This document shows positions 19,791 to 28,360 of a DNA stretch of 64,000 nucleotides, one piece after another (positions within the stretch are counted from its first letter, which is position 1; each line of letters begins with the position of its first letter). Under the pieces are notes generated by a model. That model was not told where the DNA came from and did no database searches. It was given only the letters and a program-made list of their open reading frames with translations. The stretch spans positions 160,827 to 224,826 of the forward strand of contig NZ_LR722655.1 in the NCBI RefSeq assembly GCF_902500225.1, in the 5' to 3' direction. Both the position numbers and the translations under genes were made by a program. Source of the stretch: Buttiauxella massiliensis (GTDB taxonomy: Bacteria; Pseudomonadota; Gammaproteobacteria; Enterobacterales; Enterobacteriaceae).

Positions 19791-20396
19791 ATGTCTCAGA
19801 AAGAACTTATTGCAGAATTTCTAAGTGCAGCAGAGCTTGGCAACCTGGAAAATTTAAAACAATGCCTTAGCGATGGCGTGGATATTAACGCCACCAACCG
19901 CCAGGGCCGCACCGCCATTACCCTCGCCAGCCTGCATAAAAAATATGACTGTGTGGAATATTTAATTGCCGCCGGTGCCGATATTAATCAACAAGACCAA
20001 ACCTGTTTTAACCCCTTCTTACTGAGTTGTCTTAATAACGACCTGACATTATTACGTCTGGTTTTACCGGCAAACCCAGATTTAAATTGCTTATCCCGTT
20101 TCGGTGGCGTGGGAATTACGCCCGCCAGTGAAAAAGGTCACGTTGAAATTGTCCGTGAATTAGTTACACGCACCGACATTAACGTTAATCACACCAACTT
20201 TGTGGGCTGGACGCCATTGCTCGAAGCCATCGTATTAAACGACGGTGGGGCGAAACAGCAAGAGATCGTGAAACTGCTGCTGGATCACGGTGCCAACCCG
20301 CACATGACTGACAAATACGGTAAATCGCCACTCGAATTGGCGCGTGAAAAAGGCTATCACGAGATTGCCGAACTGCTGGTAAATGCCGGCGCGTAA
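19791..20396 (+). CDS. yahD: ankyrin-repeat protein
   Basis: 201 residues, the E. coli YahD length, built from about five or six ankyrin repeats: GNLENLKQCLSDGVDINATN, RTAITLASLHKKYDCVEYLIAAGADIN, VGITPASEKGHVEIVRELV, VGWTPLLEAIVLNDGG and GKSPLELAREKGYHEIAELL. It is cytoplasmic, with no signal peptide. The ATG at 19791 has GGAG at 8 nt; the ATG at 19785 abuts the RBS. First gene of the yah operon; its role is unknown, presumably protein contact. Confidence 0.92.
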   Translation: MSQKELIAEFLSAAELGNLENLKQCLSDGVDINATNRQGRTAITLASLHKKYDCVEYLIAAGADINQQDQTCFNPFLLSCLNNDLTLLRLVLPANPDLNCLSRFGGVGITPASEKGHVEIVRELVTRTDINVNHTNFVGWTPLLEAIVLNDGGAKQQEIVKLLLDHGANPHMTDKYGKSPLELAREKGYHEIAELLVNAGA

Positions 20397-20515
20397 AACA
20401 CAGGAGATGCACTATCGCCGGATATCTTCAGCGGCAGTGCCTTTTTGCACAAACGGCAGATAGCGCTTTTTTCACCCCGGATTTATACGGTGATACAACA
20501 GGTTATGTTGAGCAG

Positions 20516-21334
20516 GTGTTTGACCGGGCGGTGAATATTCACCTCCCTGAAAGGCAACAGATCTTCACTTTGCTCAGTACCGAATGTGATAACGCACCAA
20601 ATAGCTGTCGTTTAGCAGTAGAGCATTGTCAGAACCACTTTAAGCCTGGTGAACGGGTAAGTTTTCACAGTAACGGCATTGATATTGGCACAGATAAACG
20701 TATCGATTTCTCGCGCTGTACACGCTGGCAACCTGAAGCGCTTTTTCTAAGCCACACACGAATAAAACAGATTGATTGGCAACATCTTGCGCAAATGACA
20801 CAGGCCAGTGTCATAAAAAGTTCGTCACTATTTTATTTTCATGGCGATAATATTTTCTACCAGGAAATGAGCCGCCTGCTGCAATTACATCGAAAGCAGC
20901 TTATATCAGCGCTAAATACAGGGAATTGCGCTGGGATTGAAAAAGGAATAAGTGGATTGCTGGGTTTAGGTATTGGACTAACACCATCCGGTGATGATTA
21001 TCTGGCGGGCCTGAGTGCTGTTTTATTTATTATCGGGCATCCAGCGCGGAAATATAGAGATATTTTTATTGTTGTACTGGAAAGAGAAAAACATAAAACC
21101 ACGCAGCTAAGCGCTATTACGCTGCGTGAAGCTATTGACCAACGTTATCGTGAAACTATTTATGGTTTTATTTATCAGGTGGTCAATGGTGATTTAGAAA
21201 ATATTCAGCAGTCTATTAACGAAATTAAAAAAATAGGATCGAGTTCAGGATGCGACATGCTTTGCGGCATGGCGGATGCCTTCGCTTTGACCAAAATTAA
21301 CGGAGGAAATTATGTCGACCAGGATTGTAATTAA
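20516..21334 (+). CDS. yahE: DUF2877 protein (AllH-like); start uncertain
   Basis: At least 272 residues from a GTG at 20516. DUF2877 signature: CDNAPNSCRL, LLGLGIGLTPSGDDYLAGL and GSSSGCDMLCGMADAF. It is the homologue of YahE and of E. coli YlbF, a subunit proposed for oxamate carbamoyltransferase. The frame stays open upstream into yahD without ATG, GTG or TTG, and residues before the GTG (SAFFTP...) look homologous to the E. coli N-terminus. A good AGGAG (20402-20406) stands 7 nt from an ATC (20414), and an ATG at 20407 is in another frame. A non-standard start or a frameshift is possible. It overlaps yahF by 23 nt. Confidence 0.8.
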   Translation: MFDRAVNIHLPERQQIFTLLSTECDNAPNSCRLAVEHCQNHFKPGERVSFHSNGIDIGTDKRIDFSRCTRWQPEALFLSHTRIKQIDWQHLAQMTQASVIKSSSLFYFHGDNIFYQEMSRLLQLHRKQLISALNTGNCAGIEKGISGLLGLGIGLTPSGDDYLAGLSAVLFIIGHPARKYRDIFIVVLEREKHKTTQLSAITLREAIDQRYRETIYGFIYQVVNGDLENIQQSINEIKKIGSSSGCDMLCGMADAFALTKINGGNYVDQDCN

Positions 21335-22862
21335 AAAGAACACCTATTTTGATTCTGTCTCACTGATGTCTATTTCAACCAAAGCCAACCAGCTTGACGG
21401 TGTGGAACAGGCGTTTGTCGCGATGGCGACCGAGATGAACAAAGGGGTTTTAAAAAACCTCGGTCTGTTAAACGACGAACTCGAACAGGCCAAAAATGGC
21501 GACCTGATGATTGTGATTAAAGGCGCGAGCGATACGGCGAACGACGCCACTCTTGAAGCCATTGAAGGGCTCTTCACCCGCAAAGACAGCGGCAACTCAC
21601 GCCACGAATCTCGTTACGCAACACTTTCCAGCGCGCATCAAAATATCCCTGAAAGTAACCTCGTGGTGATTTCGGTCAATGGCGCGTTTGCTGCCCGTGA
21701 AGCACGTCAGGCGCTGGAAAACGACCTCAACGTGATGCTCTTTTCCGACAACGTTTCCCTTGATGACGAACTGGCACTCAAGCAGCTTGCACACAGAAAA
21801 GGGCTGCTGATGATGGGACCGGACTGCGGTACTGCGATTATCAATGGTGCAGCGCTGTGCTTTGGCAACGCGGTACGCCGTGGCTCAATTGGCATTATTG
21901 GTGCGTCCGGTACTGGCAGCCAGGAATTGAGCGTGCGTATCCATGAATTTGGCGGTGGGATTTCACAACTCATCGGCACCGGAGGGCGTGATTTAAGCGA
22001 GAAAATCGGCGGTATCATGATGCTCGATGCAATCCAGATGCTGGAAGATGACGCGCAAACTGAAGTGATTGTTCTGGTTTCCAAACCACCTGCTGAAACG
22101 GTAGCCCGTAAAGTGCTGGAGAGGGCCAAAGCTTGCCGCAAACCGGTGGTGGTTTGCTTCCTTGGTACTAAAGAAGCACGTGAGGATGAAGCAGGTTTGC
22201 AGTTTGCTCGTGCGACGAAAGAGGCCGCGCTGAAAGCCGTTCTGCTGACTGGAATCAAAAGAGAGTCGCTGGACTTACACCCGCTTAACTGGCCGCTGAT
22301 TGAAGAAATCCGTGCGCGCATGAAACCTGAGCAAAAGTACATTCGTGCGCTGTTCTGCGGCGGCACGCTGTGTGACGAAGCGATGTTTGCAGCACTGGAA
22401 AAGTACCCGGACGTCTACAGCAATATTCAACCCAACCCGGAATATCGCCTCAAAGACGTGAATATCAGCGTTGCGCACACCTTCCTCGATTTCGGCGACG
22501 ATGATTTCACCAACGGCAAACCACACCCGATGATTGACCCAACCAACCGTATTAGCCGCCTGTTGCAGGAAGCACGTGACCCGGAAGTGGGCGTGATTGT
22601 GATGGACTTCGTCTTGGGCTTTGGCTCCCATGAAGATCCGGTCGGCGTGATGCTTGATGCCATCAAAGAAGCGAAAGCCATTGCTGCCCGCGAAGAGCGT
22701 AACCTGGAAATCCTGGGCTATGTGTTGGGCACCGATTTGGACACGCCATCGCTTGAAAAGCAGTGCCAGATGCTGACGGATGCGGGCGTTATCTGGGCAA
22801 GTAGCAGCACCAACACCGGTTTGCTTGCACGTGAGTTTGTTTGCAAGGAGAAAGCACAATGA
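21312..22862 (+). CDS. yahF: FdrA-like acyl-CoA-synthetase-fold protein
   Basis: 516 residues, matching E. coli YahF (515). It has two succinyl-CoA-synthetase-alpha-like Rossmann segments (GLLMMGPDCGTAIIN, IGIIGASGTGSQELSV) and the C-terminal FLDFGDDDFTNGKPHPMIDPTNR block shared with FdrA. It probably forms the carbamoyltransferase complex with YahE and YahG, by analogy with FdrA-YlbE-YlbF. GGAGG precedes the ATG. It overlaps yahG by 4 nt (ATGA). Confidence 0.93.
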   Translation: MSTRIVIKKNTYFDSVSLMSISTKANQLDGVEQAFVAMATEMNKGVLKNLGLLNDELEQAKNGDLMIVIKGASDTANDATLEAIEGLFTRKDSGNSRHESRYATLSSAHQNIPESNLVVISVNGAFAAREARQALENDLNVMLFSDNVSLDDELALKQLAHRKGLLMMGPDCGTAIINGAALCFGNAVRRGSIGIIGASGTGSQELSVRIHEFGGGISQLIGTGGRDLSEKIGGIMMLDAIQMLEDDAQTEVIVLVSKPPAETVARKVLERAKACRKPVVVCFLGTKEAREDEAGLQFARATKEAALKAVLLTGIKRESLDLHPLNWPLIEEIRARMKPEQKYIRALFCGGTLCDEAMFAALEKYPDVYSNIQPNPEYRLKDVNISVAHTFLDFGDDDFTNGKPHPMIDPTNRISRLLQEARDPEVGVIVMDFVLGFGSHEDPVGVMLDAIKEAKAIAAREERNLEILGYVLGTDLDTPSLEKQCQMLTDAGVIWASSSTNTGLLAREFVCKEKAQ

Positions 22863-24271
22863 GTTTATTCAACCAACCGCTAAATGTGATTAACGTCGGC
22901 ATTGCAATGTTCAGCGATGATTTGAAAAAGCAGAGCGTTCCTGTCACTCAACTGGACTGGACGCCACCGGGGCAGGGTAATTTAGCTGTCGTTAACGCGC
23001 TCGATTCCATCGTCGCTCCGGCACTTGCCGAAAAAGTAGCAGCAGCAAACAAACTGGCCGTTGAGCGCATCATCCAGTCACAGCCTGTTTTGGTGGGTTA
23101 CGACCAGGCGATTAATGTGGTTCCGGGCATGACGCGCAACACCATTCTTCACGCCGGGCCGCCGGTTGCCTGGGAAAATATGTGCGGCGCGATGAAAGGT
23201 GCGGTCACCGGGGCACTGGTGTTTGAAGGGCTGGCGGCGAATATTGATGAGGCCGCGCAGCTGGCAGCATCAGGCGAAATAATCTTCTCGCCATGCCATG
23301 AACACGACTGCGTAGGGTCTATGGCGGGTGTGACTTCTGCCTCGATGTTTATGCATATCGTCGAGAACAAAACCTACGGTAACCGCGCCTATACCAACCT
23401 CAGCGAACAGATGGCGAAGATCTTGCGCATGGGCGCTAACGACCAGAGCGTGATTGACCGCCTTATCTGGATGCGTGATGTGCTCGGCCCAATGTTGCGT
23501 GATGCGATGAAACTGGCGGGTGAAATCGACCTGCGTTTGATGCTGGCGCAAGCACTGCATATGGGCGACGAGTGCCACAACCGCAACAACGCGGGCACCA
23601 CATTGCTGATTCAGGCGCTCACACCGTGGATTATTCAGACTAATTTCACCGTCGCACAGCAGAAAGAAGTGTTCGATTTTGTCGCCAGCAGCGACTACTT
23701 CTCCGGCCCAACGTGGATGGCGATGTGCAAAGCGGCAATGGACGCGGCGCACGGTATCGAATACAGCACTGTGGTTACTACTATGGCGCGTAACGGCGTG
23801 GAGTTTGGCTTGCGCGTTAGCGGCCTACCGGGGCAGTGGTTCACCGGCCCGGCACAGCAAGTGATTGGCCCGATGTTTGCGGGTTACAAACCGGCAGATT
23901 CTGGTCTCGATATTGGTGATAGCGCGATCACGGAAACCTACGGCATCGGCGGATTTGCAATGGCAACGGCTCCGGCGATTGTCGCGCTGGTGGGTGGCAC
24001 CGTGGATGAAGCTATCGATTTCTCGCGCCAGATGCGCGAAATCACGCTGGGCGAAAACCCGAACGTCACCATTCCATTGCTGTCGTTTATGGGCATCCCA
24101 ACCGCCATTGATATTACGCGTGTGGGCAACAGCGGCATTTTGCCGGTGATCAACACAGCCATTGCCCACAAAGATGCGGGCATCGGCATGATTGGCGCCG
24201 GGATTGTCCATCCGCCGTTTGAATGTTTTGAGAAGGCTCTGCTCGCCTTTGGTGAGCGTTACTCTTTCTGA
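22859..24271 (+). CDS. yahG: DUF1116 protein (AllG-like)
   Basis: 470 residues (E. coli YahG 472), DUF1116 family. Highly conserved blocks include FSPCHEHDCVGSMAGVTSAS, ALHMGDECHNRNNAGT and SSDYFSGPTWMAMCKAAMD. The Cys and His residues in HEHDC and GDECH suggest a catalytic or metal site. The start at 22859 (MSLFNQPLNV) gives a 4-nt overlap with yahF; an in-frame ATG six codons earlier is less family-like. Predicted partner of YahE/F in carbamoyl transfer. Confidence 0.93.
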   Translation: MSLFNQPLNVINVGIAMFSDDLKKQSVPVTQLDWTPPGQGNLAVVNALDSIVAPALAEKVAAANKLAVERIIQSQPVLVGYDQAINVVPGMTRNTILHAGPPVAWENMCGAMKGAVTGALVFEGLAANIDEAAQLAASGEIIFSPCHEHDCVGSMAGVTSASMFMHIVENKTYGNRAYTNLSEQMAKILRMGANDQSVIDRLIWMRDVLGPMLRDAMKLAGEIDLRLMLAQALHMGDECHNRNNAGTTLLIQALTPWIIQTNFTVAQQKEVFDFVASSDYFSGPTWMAMCKAAMDAAHGIEYSTVVTTMARNGVEFGLRVSGLPGQWFTGPAQQVIGPMFAGYKPADSGLDIGDSAITETYGIGGFAMATAPAIVALVGGTVDEAIDFSRQMREITLGENPNVTIPLLSFMGIPTAIDITRVGNSGILPVINTAIAHKDAGIGMIGAGIVHPPFECFEKALLAFGERYSF

Positions 24272-24282
24272 GGGATACCCCG

Positions 24283-25821
24283 ATGACAAACGTTAAGCTT
24301 GAGTGGAAACGCGGTGACTGGGCGGCATATTTCGGGTTGATGACCAACAACCTGACTAACTTGCTGACCATGATGGGGTTACTCATTTTTGTGGTGGGTA
24401 TTCCGACTGAGATTGTTTACGGGCGCATTGCGCCAGCCTTCGGGCTGGCGGTGCTGGTAGCGAGCATTTGCTACGCCTGGTTTGGTTTGCAGCTGGCAAA
24501 AGAGACAGGGCGCAAAGATGTGACCGCACTGCCTTCCGGGCCAAGTGCGCCGTCCATCTTTACCGTGACGTTTTTGGTATTGATGCCGGTCTATCAGCAA
24601 ACTGGCGATGCCGAATTTGCGATTCAGATTGGTCTGGTGTGGTGTTTTGTTGAAGCGATGATTCTGGTGGGCGGTTCGTTCCTTGGCGAAACCATCCGCA
24701 AGATGATCCCGCGTACCGTTCTGCTGTCGTGTTTGTCGGGATTAGGTTTGTTGCTGTTGGCGATGAACCCGATGCTTCAGGCATTTGAAGCGCCGACGGT
24801 TTCCTTCATCGTGCTGCTGCTTATCTTCATCAACTGGTTTGGCAAAAAGCCGATTTTTGCCCGTATTCCTACTGGCTTATTACTGTTGGTTGCCGGTACT
24901 GCGCTGGCGTGGGTTTCCGGCCTGCAAAGCCCGGAGGCCATCAAAGCCTCGATGTCCTCATTCGGCTTTAACCCGCCATCGATTCATGTTGATAGCTTCC
25001 TGCAAGGCTTGCCGCACGCGCTGCCTTACCTGGCATCGGCAGTTCCGTTGGGGCTGGCGAACTACATTTTCGACCTGGAAAACATCGAAAGTGCCCACGC
25101 AGCGGGTGACGAATACAACACGCGTAAAGTGATGCTGACCAACGGCCTGGCTTCAACGCTCGGTTGCCTGATGGGGAACCCGTTCCCGGTCACGGTGTAC
25201 GTTGGCCATGCGGGCTGGAAAGCGATGGGCGCGAGTATCGGTTACACGCTGGCGTCAGGTGTGACGATGTTTATCGTGCCGTTGTTTGGCCTTGGGGCGT
25301 TCATGCTCGCCATAATTCCGATGACCGCGATTGTGCCGATTCTGGTGTTTATCGGTGTGGTGACGGCAAACCAGGTGGTGCGAGAGACACCGAAAATAGA
25401 GGTGCCGGTTATCTTCATCTGCTTGTTCCCGTGGATAGCTAACTGGGCACTGACCATGGTGAATAGCGTGATGGCCGCAGCGGGCACAACGGCTGCAAAA
25501 ATCGGCCCGGAAGCGCTGGCGCATAAAGGGGTGTTTTACCAGGGACTGGTGCATTTGGGTAACGGTGCACCGCTCGCCAGTATGTTGTGGGGCTGTGTTG
25601 CAATCTTCGCGATTATCAACAAACCGTTACGTGGTGCAGTTGCGGCGGTTGTCGGTGCGTTGCTGGCACTGTTTGGCGTGATTCATGCGCCGATGGTCGG
25701 CTTTGCGCAGGGCAGTTCGCTGATGTTTGTCACTGCGTATTTGATGATGGGCGCGATGTTTGTGGTGAAGCACGTGCTCGACCGCCGTGAAGCGGCTTCT
25801 GAGGTTGTGACCTCGGTATAA
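24283..25821 (+). CDS. NCS2-like (xanthine/uracil/AzgA-type) permease
   Basis: 512 residues and about 13 hydrophobic helices. It has features of the nucleobase-cation-symport-2 superfamily: an early TALPSGPSAPS segment, SAVPLGLANYIFDLENIESAHAAG in the substrate region and GLASTLGCLMGNPFPVTVYVGHAG. The subfamily is not certain. It follows yahG by 11 nt and precedes the carbamate kinase, so it should import the substrate of the pathway. From memory, E. coli K-12 has only the doubtful yahH at this place, so the cluster here would be more complete. Confidence 0.8.
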   Translation: MTNVKLEWKRGDWAAYFGLMTNNLTNLLTMMGLLIFVVGIPTEIVYGRIAPAFGLAVLVASICYAWFGLQLAKETGRKDVTALPSGPSAPSIFTVTFLVLMPVYQQTGDAEFAIQIGLVWCFVEAMILVGGSFLGETIRKMIPRTVLLSCLSGLGLLLLAMNPMLQAFEAPTVSFIVLLLIFINWFGKKPIFARIPTGLLLLVAGTALAWVSGLQSPEAIKASMSSFGFNPPSIHVDSFLQGLPHALPYLASAVPLGLANYIFDLENIESAHAAGDEYNTRKVMLTNGLASTLGCLMGNPFPVTVYVGHAGWKAMGASIGYTLASGVTMFIVPLFGLGAFMLAIIPMTAIVPILVFIGVVTANQVVRETPKIEVPVIFICLFPWIANWALTMVNSVMAAAGTTAAKIGPEALAHKGVFYQGLVHLGNGAPLASMLWGCVAIFAIINKPLRGAVAAVVGALLALFGVIHAPMVGFAQGSSLMFVTAYLMMGAMFVVKHVLDRREAASEVVTSV

Positions 25822-25826
25822 AAAAA

Positions 25827-25897
25827 TGGCGGATGACGCGTACTTATCGGCCCTACAGTTTTGTAGGGTGGATAAGCCTCAGGCGGCATCCACCGGC
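25827..25897. repeat. BIME: two REP units
   Basis: Two REP-like units, GGCGGATGACGCGTACTTATC (25828-25848 and following CCTAC) and GTAGGGTGGATAAGCC (25863 onward, to 25897). They lie between the permease and yahI. The pair could form an mRNA hairpin lowering downstream expression inside the operon. Confidence 0.7.
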
Positions 25898-25921
25898 CTT
25901 TGTCCTACAAGGATAAAAACA

Positions 25922-26872
25922 ATGAAACAGCTCGTGGTTGTGGCAATTGGCGGCAACAGCATCATCAAAGATAACGCCAGCCAGTCGGTTGAACATCAGC
26001 AAGTCGCGGTTAAAGAAGTGGCCCAGACGGTGCTGGAAATGCTTTCGTCGGATTACGACATCGTGCTGACGCACGGCAACGGCCCACAGGTGGGGCTGGA
26101 TCTGCGCCGAGCGGAAATCGCCCATGAGAAAGAGGGATTGCCGCTCACGCCACTGGCTAACTGTGTGGCAGATACCCAGGGCGGCATTGGCTATCTGATT
26201 CAGCAGGCGCTGAATAACCAGTTGGGTAAACACGGGGACAAAAAAGCGGTCACCGTGATTACGCAGGTAGAAGTAGATAAAAACGACCCTAATTTCACCC
26301 ATCCGACCAAGCCGATCGGCGCTTTCTTTAGCGAACAACAGTGCGAGGCGCTAAAAGTGGCTCACCCGGACTGGCAGTTTGTAGAAGATTCCGGGCGGGG
26401 TTACCGTCGGGTTGTGGCGTCTCCAGAGCCAAAACGGATTGTTGAAGCGGATGCCATCAGCGCGCTTATCAAACAAGGCTTTGTGGTGATTGGCGCGGGC
26501 GGCGGCGGTATTCCGGTGATTCGCAGCGAACAGGGCGATTACCAGAGCGTGGATGCGGTTATCGATAAAGACCTGTCTACCGCGCTGCTGGCTCGCGAAG
26601 TGAACGCTGACATTCTGGTAATCACCACTGGCGTGGAGAAAGTGTGTATTCACTTTGGCAAACCAGAACAACGAGCACTCGATGAAGTCACGGTTGAACA
26701 GATGGTGCATTTCAGCGAAGAAGGTCATTTCCCTCCGGGCAGCATGCTGCCAAAAATCACTGCCAGCCTCGCGTTCCTGCGCAATGGCGGCAAACGCGTG
26801 ATTATCACCACACCTGAAAAATTACCTGCAGCCCTGCGTGGCGAGACGGGCACTCATATTGTTAATACTTAA
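25922..26872 (+). CDS. yahI: carbamate kinase
   Basis: 316 residues, the length of YahI. It transfers phosphate from carbamoyl phosphate to ADP, giving ATP, CO2 and ammonia. Carbamate-kinase motifs: VVVAIGGNSI, VLTHGNGPQVG, GRGYRRVVASPEP, GAGGGGIPVI and KDLSTALLA. The ATG at 25922 (MKQLVVVAIGG) has AAGGATAAAAACA upstream; the longer frame runs through the BIME. It recovers the energy of the carbamoyl group released by YahEFG. Confidence 0.96.
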   Translation: MKQLVVVAIGGNSIIKDNASQSVEHQQVAVKEVAQTVLEMLSSDYDIVLTHGNGPQVGLDLRRAEIAHEKEGLPLTPLANCVADTQGGIGYLIQQALNNQLGKHGDKKAVTVITQVEVDKNDPNFTHPTKPIGAFFSEQQCEALKVAHPDWQFVEDSGRGYRRVVASPEPKRIVEADAISALIKQGFVVIGAGGGGIPVIRSEQGDYQSVDAVIDKDLSTALLAREVNADILVITTGVEKVCIHFGKPEQRALDEVTVEQMVHFSEEGHFPPGSMLPKITASLAFLRNGGKRVIITTPEKLPAALRGETGTHIVNT

Positions 26873-26887
26873 GAGTGGGAGAACTCA

Positions 26888-28276
26888 ATGAATAATGCAG
26901 AAAAAAGCCGCCGTGAATTTTTAAGCGGTGGCGGCAAAGTGGCTGCTGCCTGCGCACTCTTTGGCGCGACTGGCTCAATGGCGTATGCTGCGAAACCAGC
27001 CTCCCTTACCTGTGAGACGGACAATCGCATGAGCGCCATTAAAGAATCGCATTACTACCTCGACAACGTACTGCTGGAGGCGGGTTTTAGCCGCGACGGG
27101 CAGACTATTGTTGGCACGCAAACCGAGCTAAAAACGCTGGAAATTAAAGACGGCAAAATTGCGGCACTGCTCGCAAATAAACAGCATCCCGATGCCACCC
27201 TTGCCCATTACGATGCGTCAGGGAAACTGCTGCTGCCAGCGATGCGCGATATGCACATCCATCTTGATAAAACCTTCTACGGCGGCCCGTGGCGTGTGCA
27301 TAACCGCCCGGCGGGAACCACCATTCTGGACATGATTTCCCTTGAGCAAAAATTGCTGCCGGAACTGCAACCGGTCACTCAGGAGCGTGCAGAAAAACTG
27401 ATTGATTTGATTCAGTCGAAAGGCTCGACCATCGCTCGTAGCCATTGCAACGTTGAGCCAGTTTCCGGGCTGAAAAACCTCGAGAATCTGCAAGCGGTTC
27501 TGGAACGCCGTAAGTCTGGTTTTAGCTGTGAAATTGTCGCGTTTCCTCAGCATGGTTTGCTGCACTCGAACTCCGTTGCGTTGATGCGTGATGCAATGCA
27601 AGCGGGCGCTCACTACGTGGGTGGGCTTGACCCGACTAACGTCGATGGGGCGATGGAAAAATCCTTAGATGCCATGTTCCAGATAGCTATCGACTACAAA
27701 AAAGGCGTCGATATTCACCTGCACGAAACCAGTCCAGCGGGCATTGCGGCGGTGAATTATATGGTGGAAACGGTGGAGAAAACTCCTGAGCTGAAAGGCA
27801 AATTGACCATCAGCCACGGTTTTGCACTGGCGATGATGAACGAGCAAGAAGTTGATGCGATTGCTACGCGTATGGCAGCGCAACAAATTACTATCGCGTC
27901 AACGGTACCGATTGGCACCATGCATATGCCACTTAAGCAGCTACAAGAGAAGGGTGTGTTTGTGATGACCGGCACCGACAGCGTTATCGACCACTGGTCG
28001 CCGTATGGCCTGGGCGACATGTTGGAGAAAGCGAATTTATATGCGCAGCTTTATATGCGTGTGAGTGAGCTAAACCTTTCGCGCTCGCTGGCGATTGCCA
28101 CAGGAAATGTGCTGCCGCTTAATGACAAAGGCGAGCGTGTGTGGCCAAAAGCACAGGATGAAGCAAGCTTTGTACTGGTGGATGCCTCATGTTCTGCCGA
28201 AGCCGTGGCACGTATCTCTCCACGAACCGCGACATTCCATAAAGGGAATCTGGTTTGGGGTGAACTTAGCGTGTAA
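26888..28276 (+). CDS. yahJ: Tat-exported amidohydrolase (cytosine-deaminase-like)
   Basis: 462 residues with an N-terminal twin-arginine signal (KSRREFLSGGGKVAAACALF, cleavage near AYA-AKP), so it should fold in the cytoplasm and act in the periplasm. It is an amidohydrolase of the CodA-like branch: metal motif HIHLDK, IARSHCNVEP, DIHLHETSP, ISHGFALA and VMTGTDSVIDHW. E. coli YahJ is about 460 residues. The probable role is opening or deaminating a cyclic ureide or N-heterocycle before uptake. It follows yahI by 15 nt and is last in the cluster. Confidence 0.92.
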   Translation: MNNAEKSRREFLSGGGKVAAACALFGATGSMAYAAKPASLTCETDNRMSAIKESHYYLDNVLLEAGFSRDGQTIVGTQTELKTLEIKDGKIAALLANKQHPDATLAHYDASGKLLLPAMRDMHIHLDKTFYGGPWRVHNRPAGTTILDMISLEQKLLPELQPVTQERAEKLIDLIQSKGSTIARSHCNVEPVSGLKNLENLQAVLERRKSGFSCEIVAFPQHGLLHSNSVALMRDAMQAGAHYVGGLDPTNVDGAMEKSLDAMFQIAIDYKKGVDIHLHETSPAGIAAVNYMVETVEKTPELKGKLTISHGFALAMMNEQEVDAIATRMAAQQITIASTVPIGTMHMPLKQLQEKGVFVMTGTDSVIDHWSPYGLGDMLEKANLYAQLYMRVSELNLSRSLAIATGNVLPLNDKGERVWPKAQDEASFVLVDASCSAEAVARISPRTATFHKGNLVWGELSV

Positions 28277-28280
28277 TTTT

Positions 28281-28336
28281 GTCGGATGACGCTGGCGCTT
28301 ATCCGACCTACCCCAGAACGGGCAGCGTCATCCACC
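28281..28336. repeat. REP unit plus partial second unit
   Basis: GTCGGATGACGCTGGCGC then TTATCCGACCTACC (28281-28312), followed by GGCAGCGTCATCCACC (28321-28336). It lies between convergent yahJ and trkG and may form the terminator for both. Confidence 0.7.
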
Positions 28337-28360
28337 ATTTATGCCCGTTCTGTCTGATAA

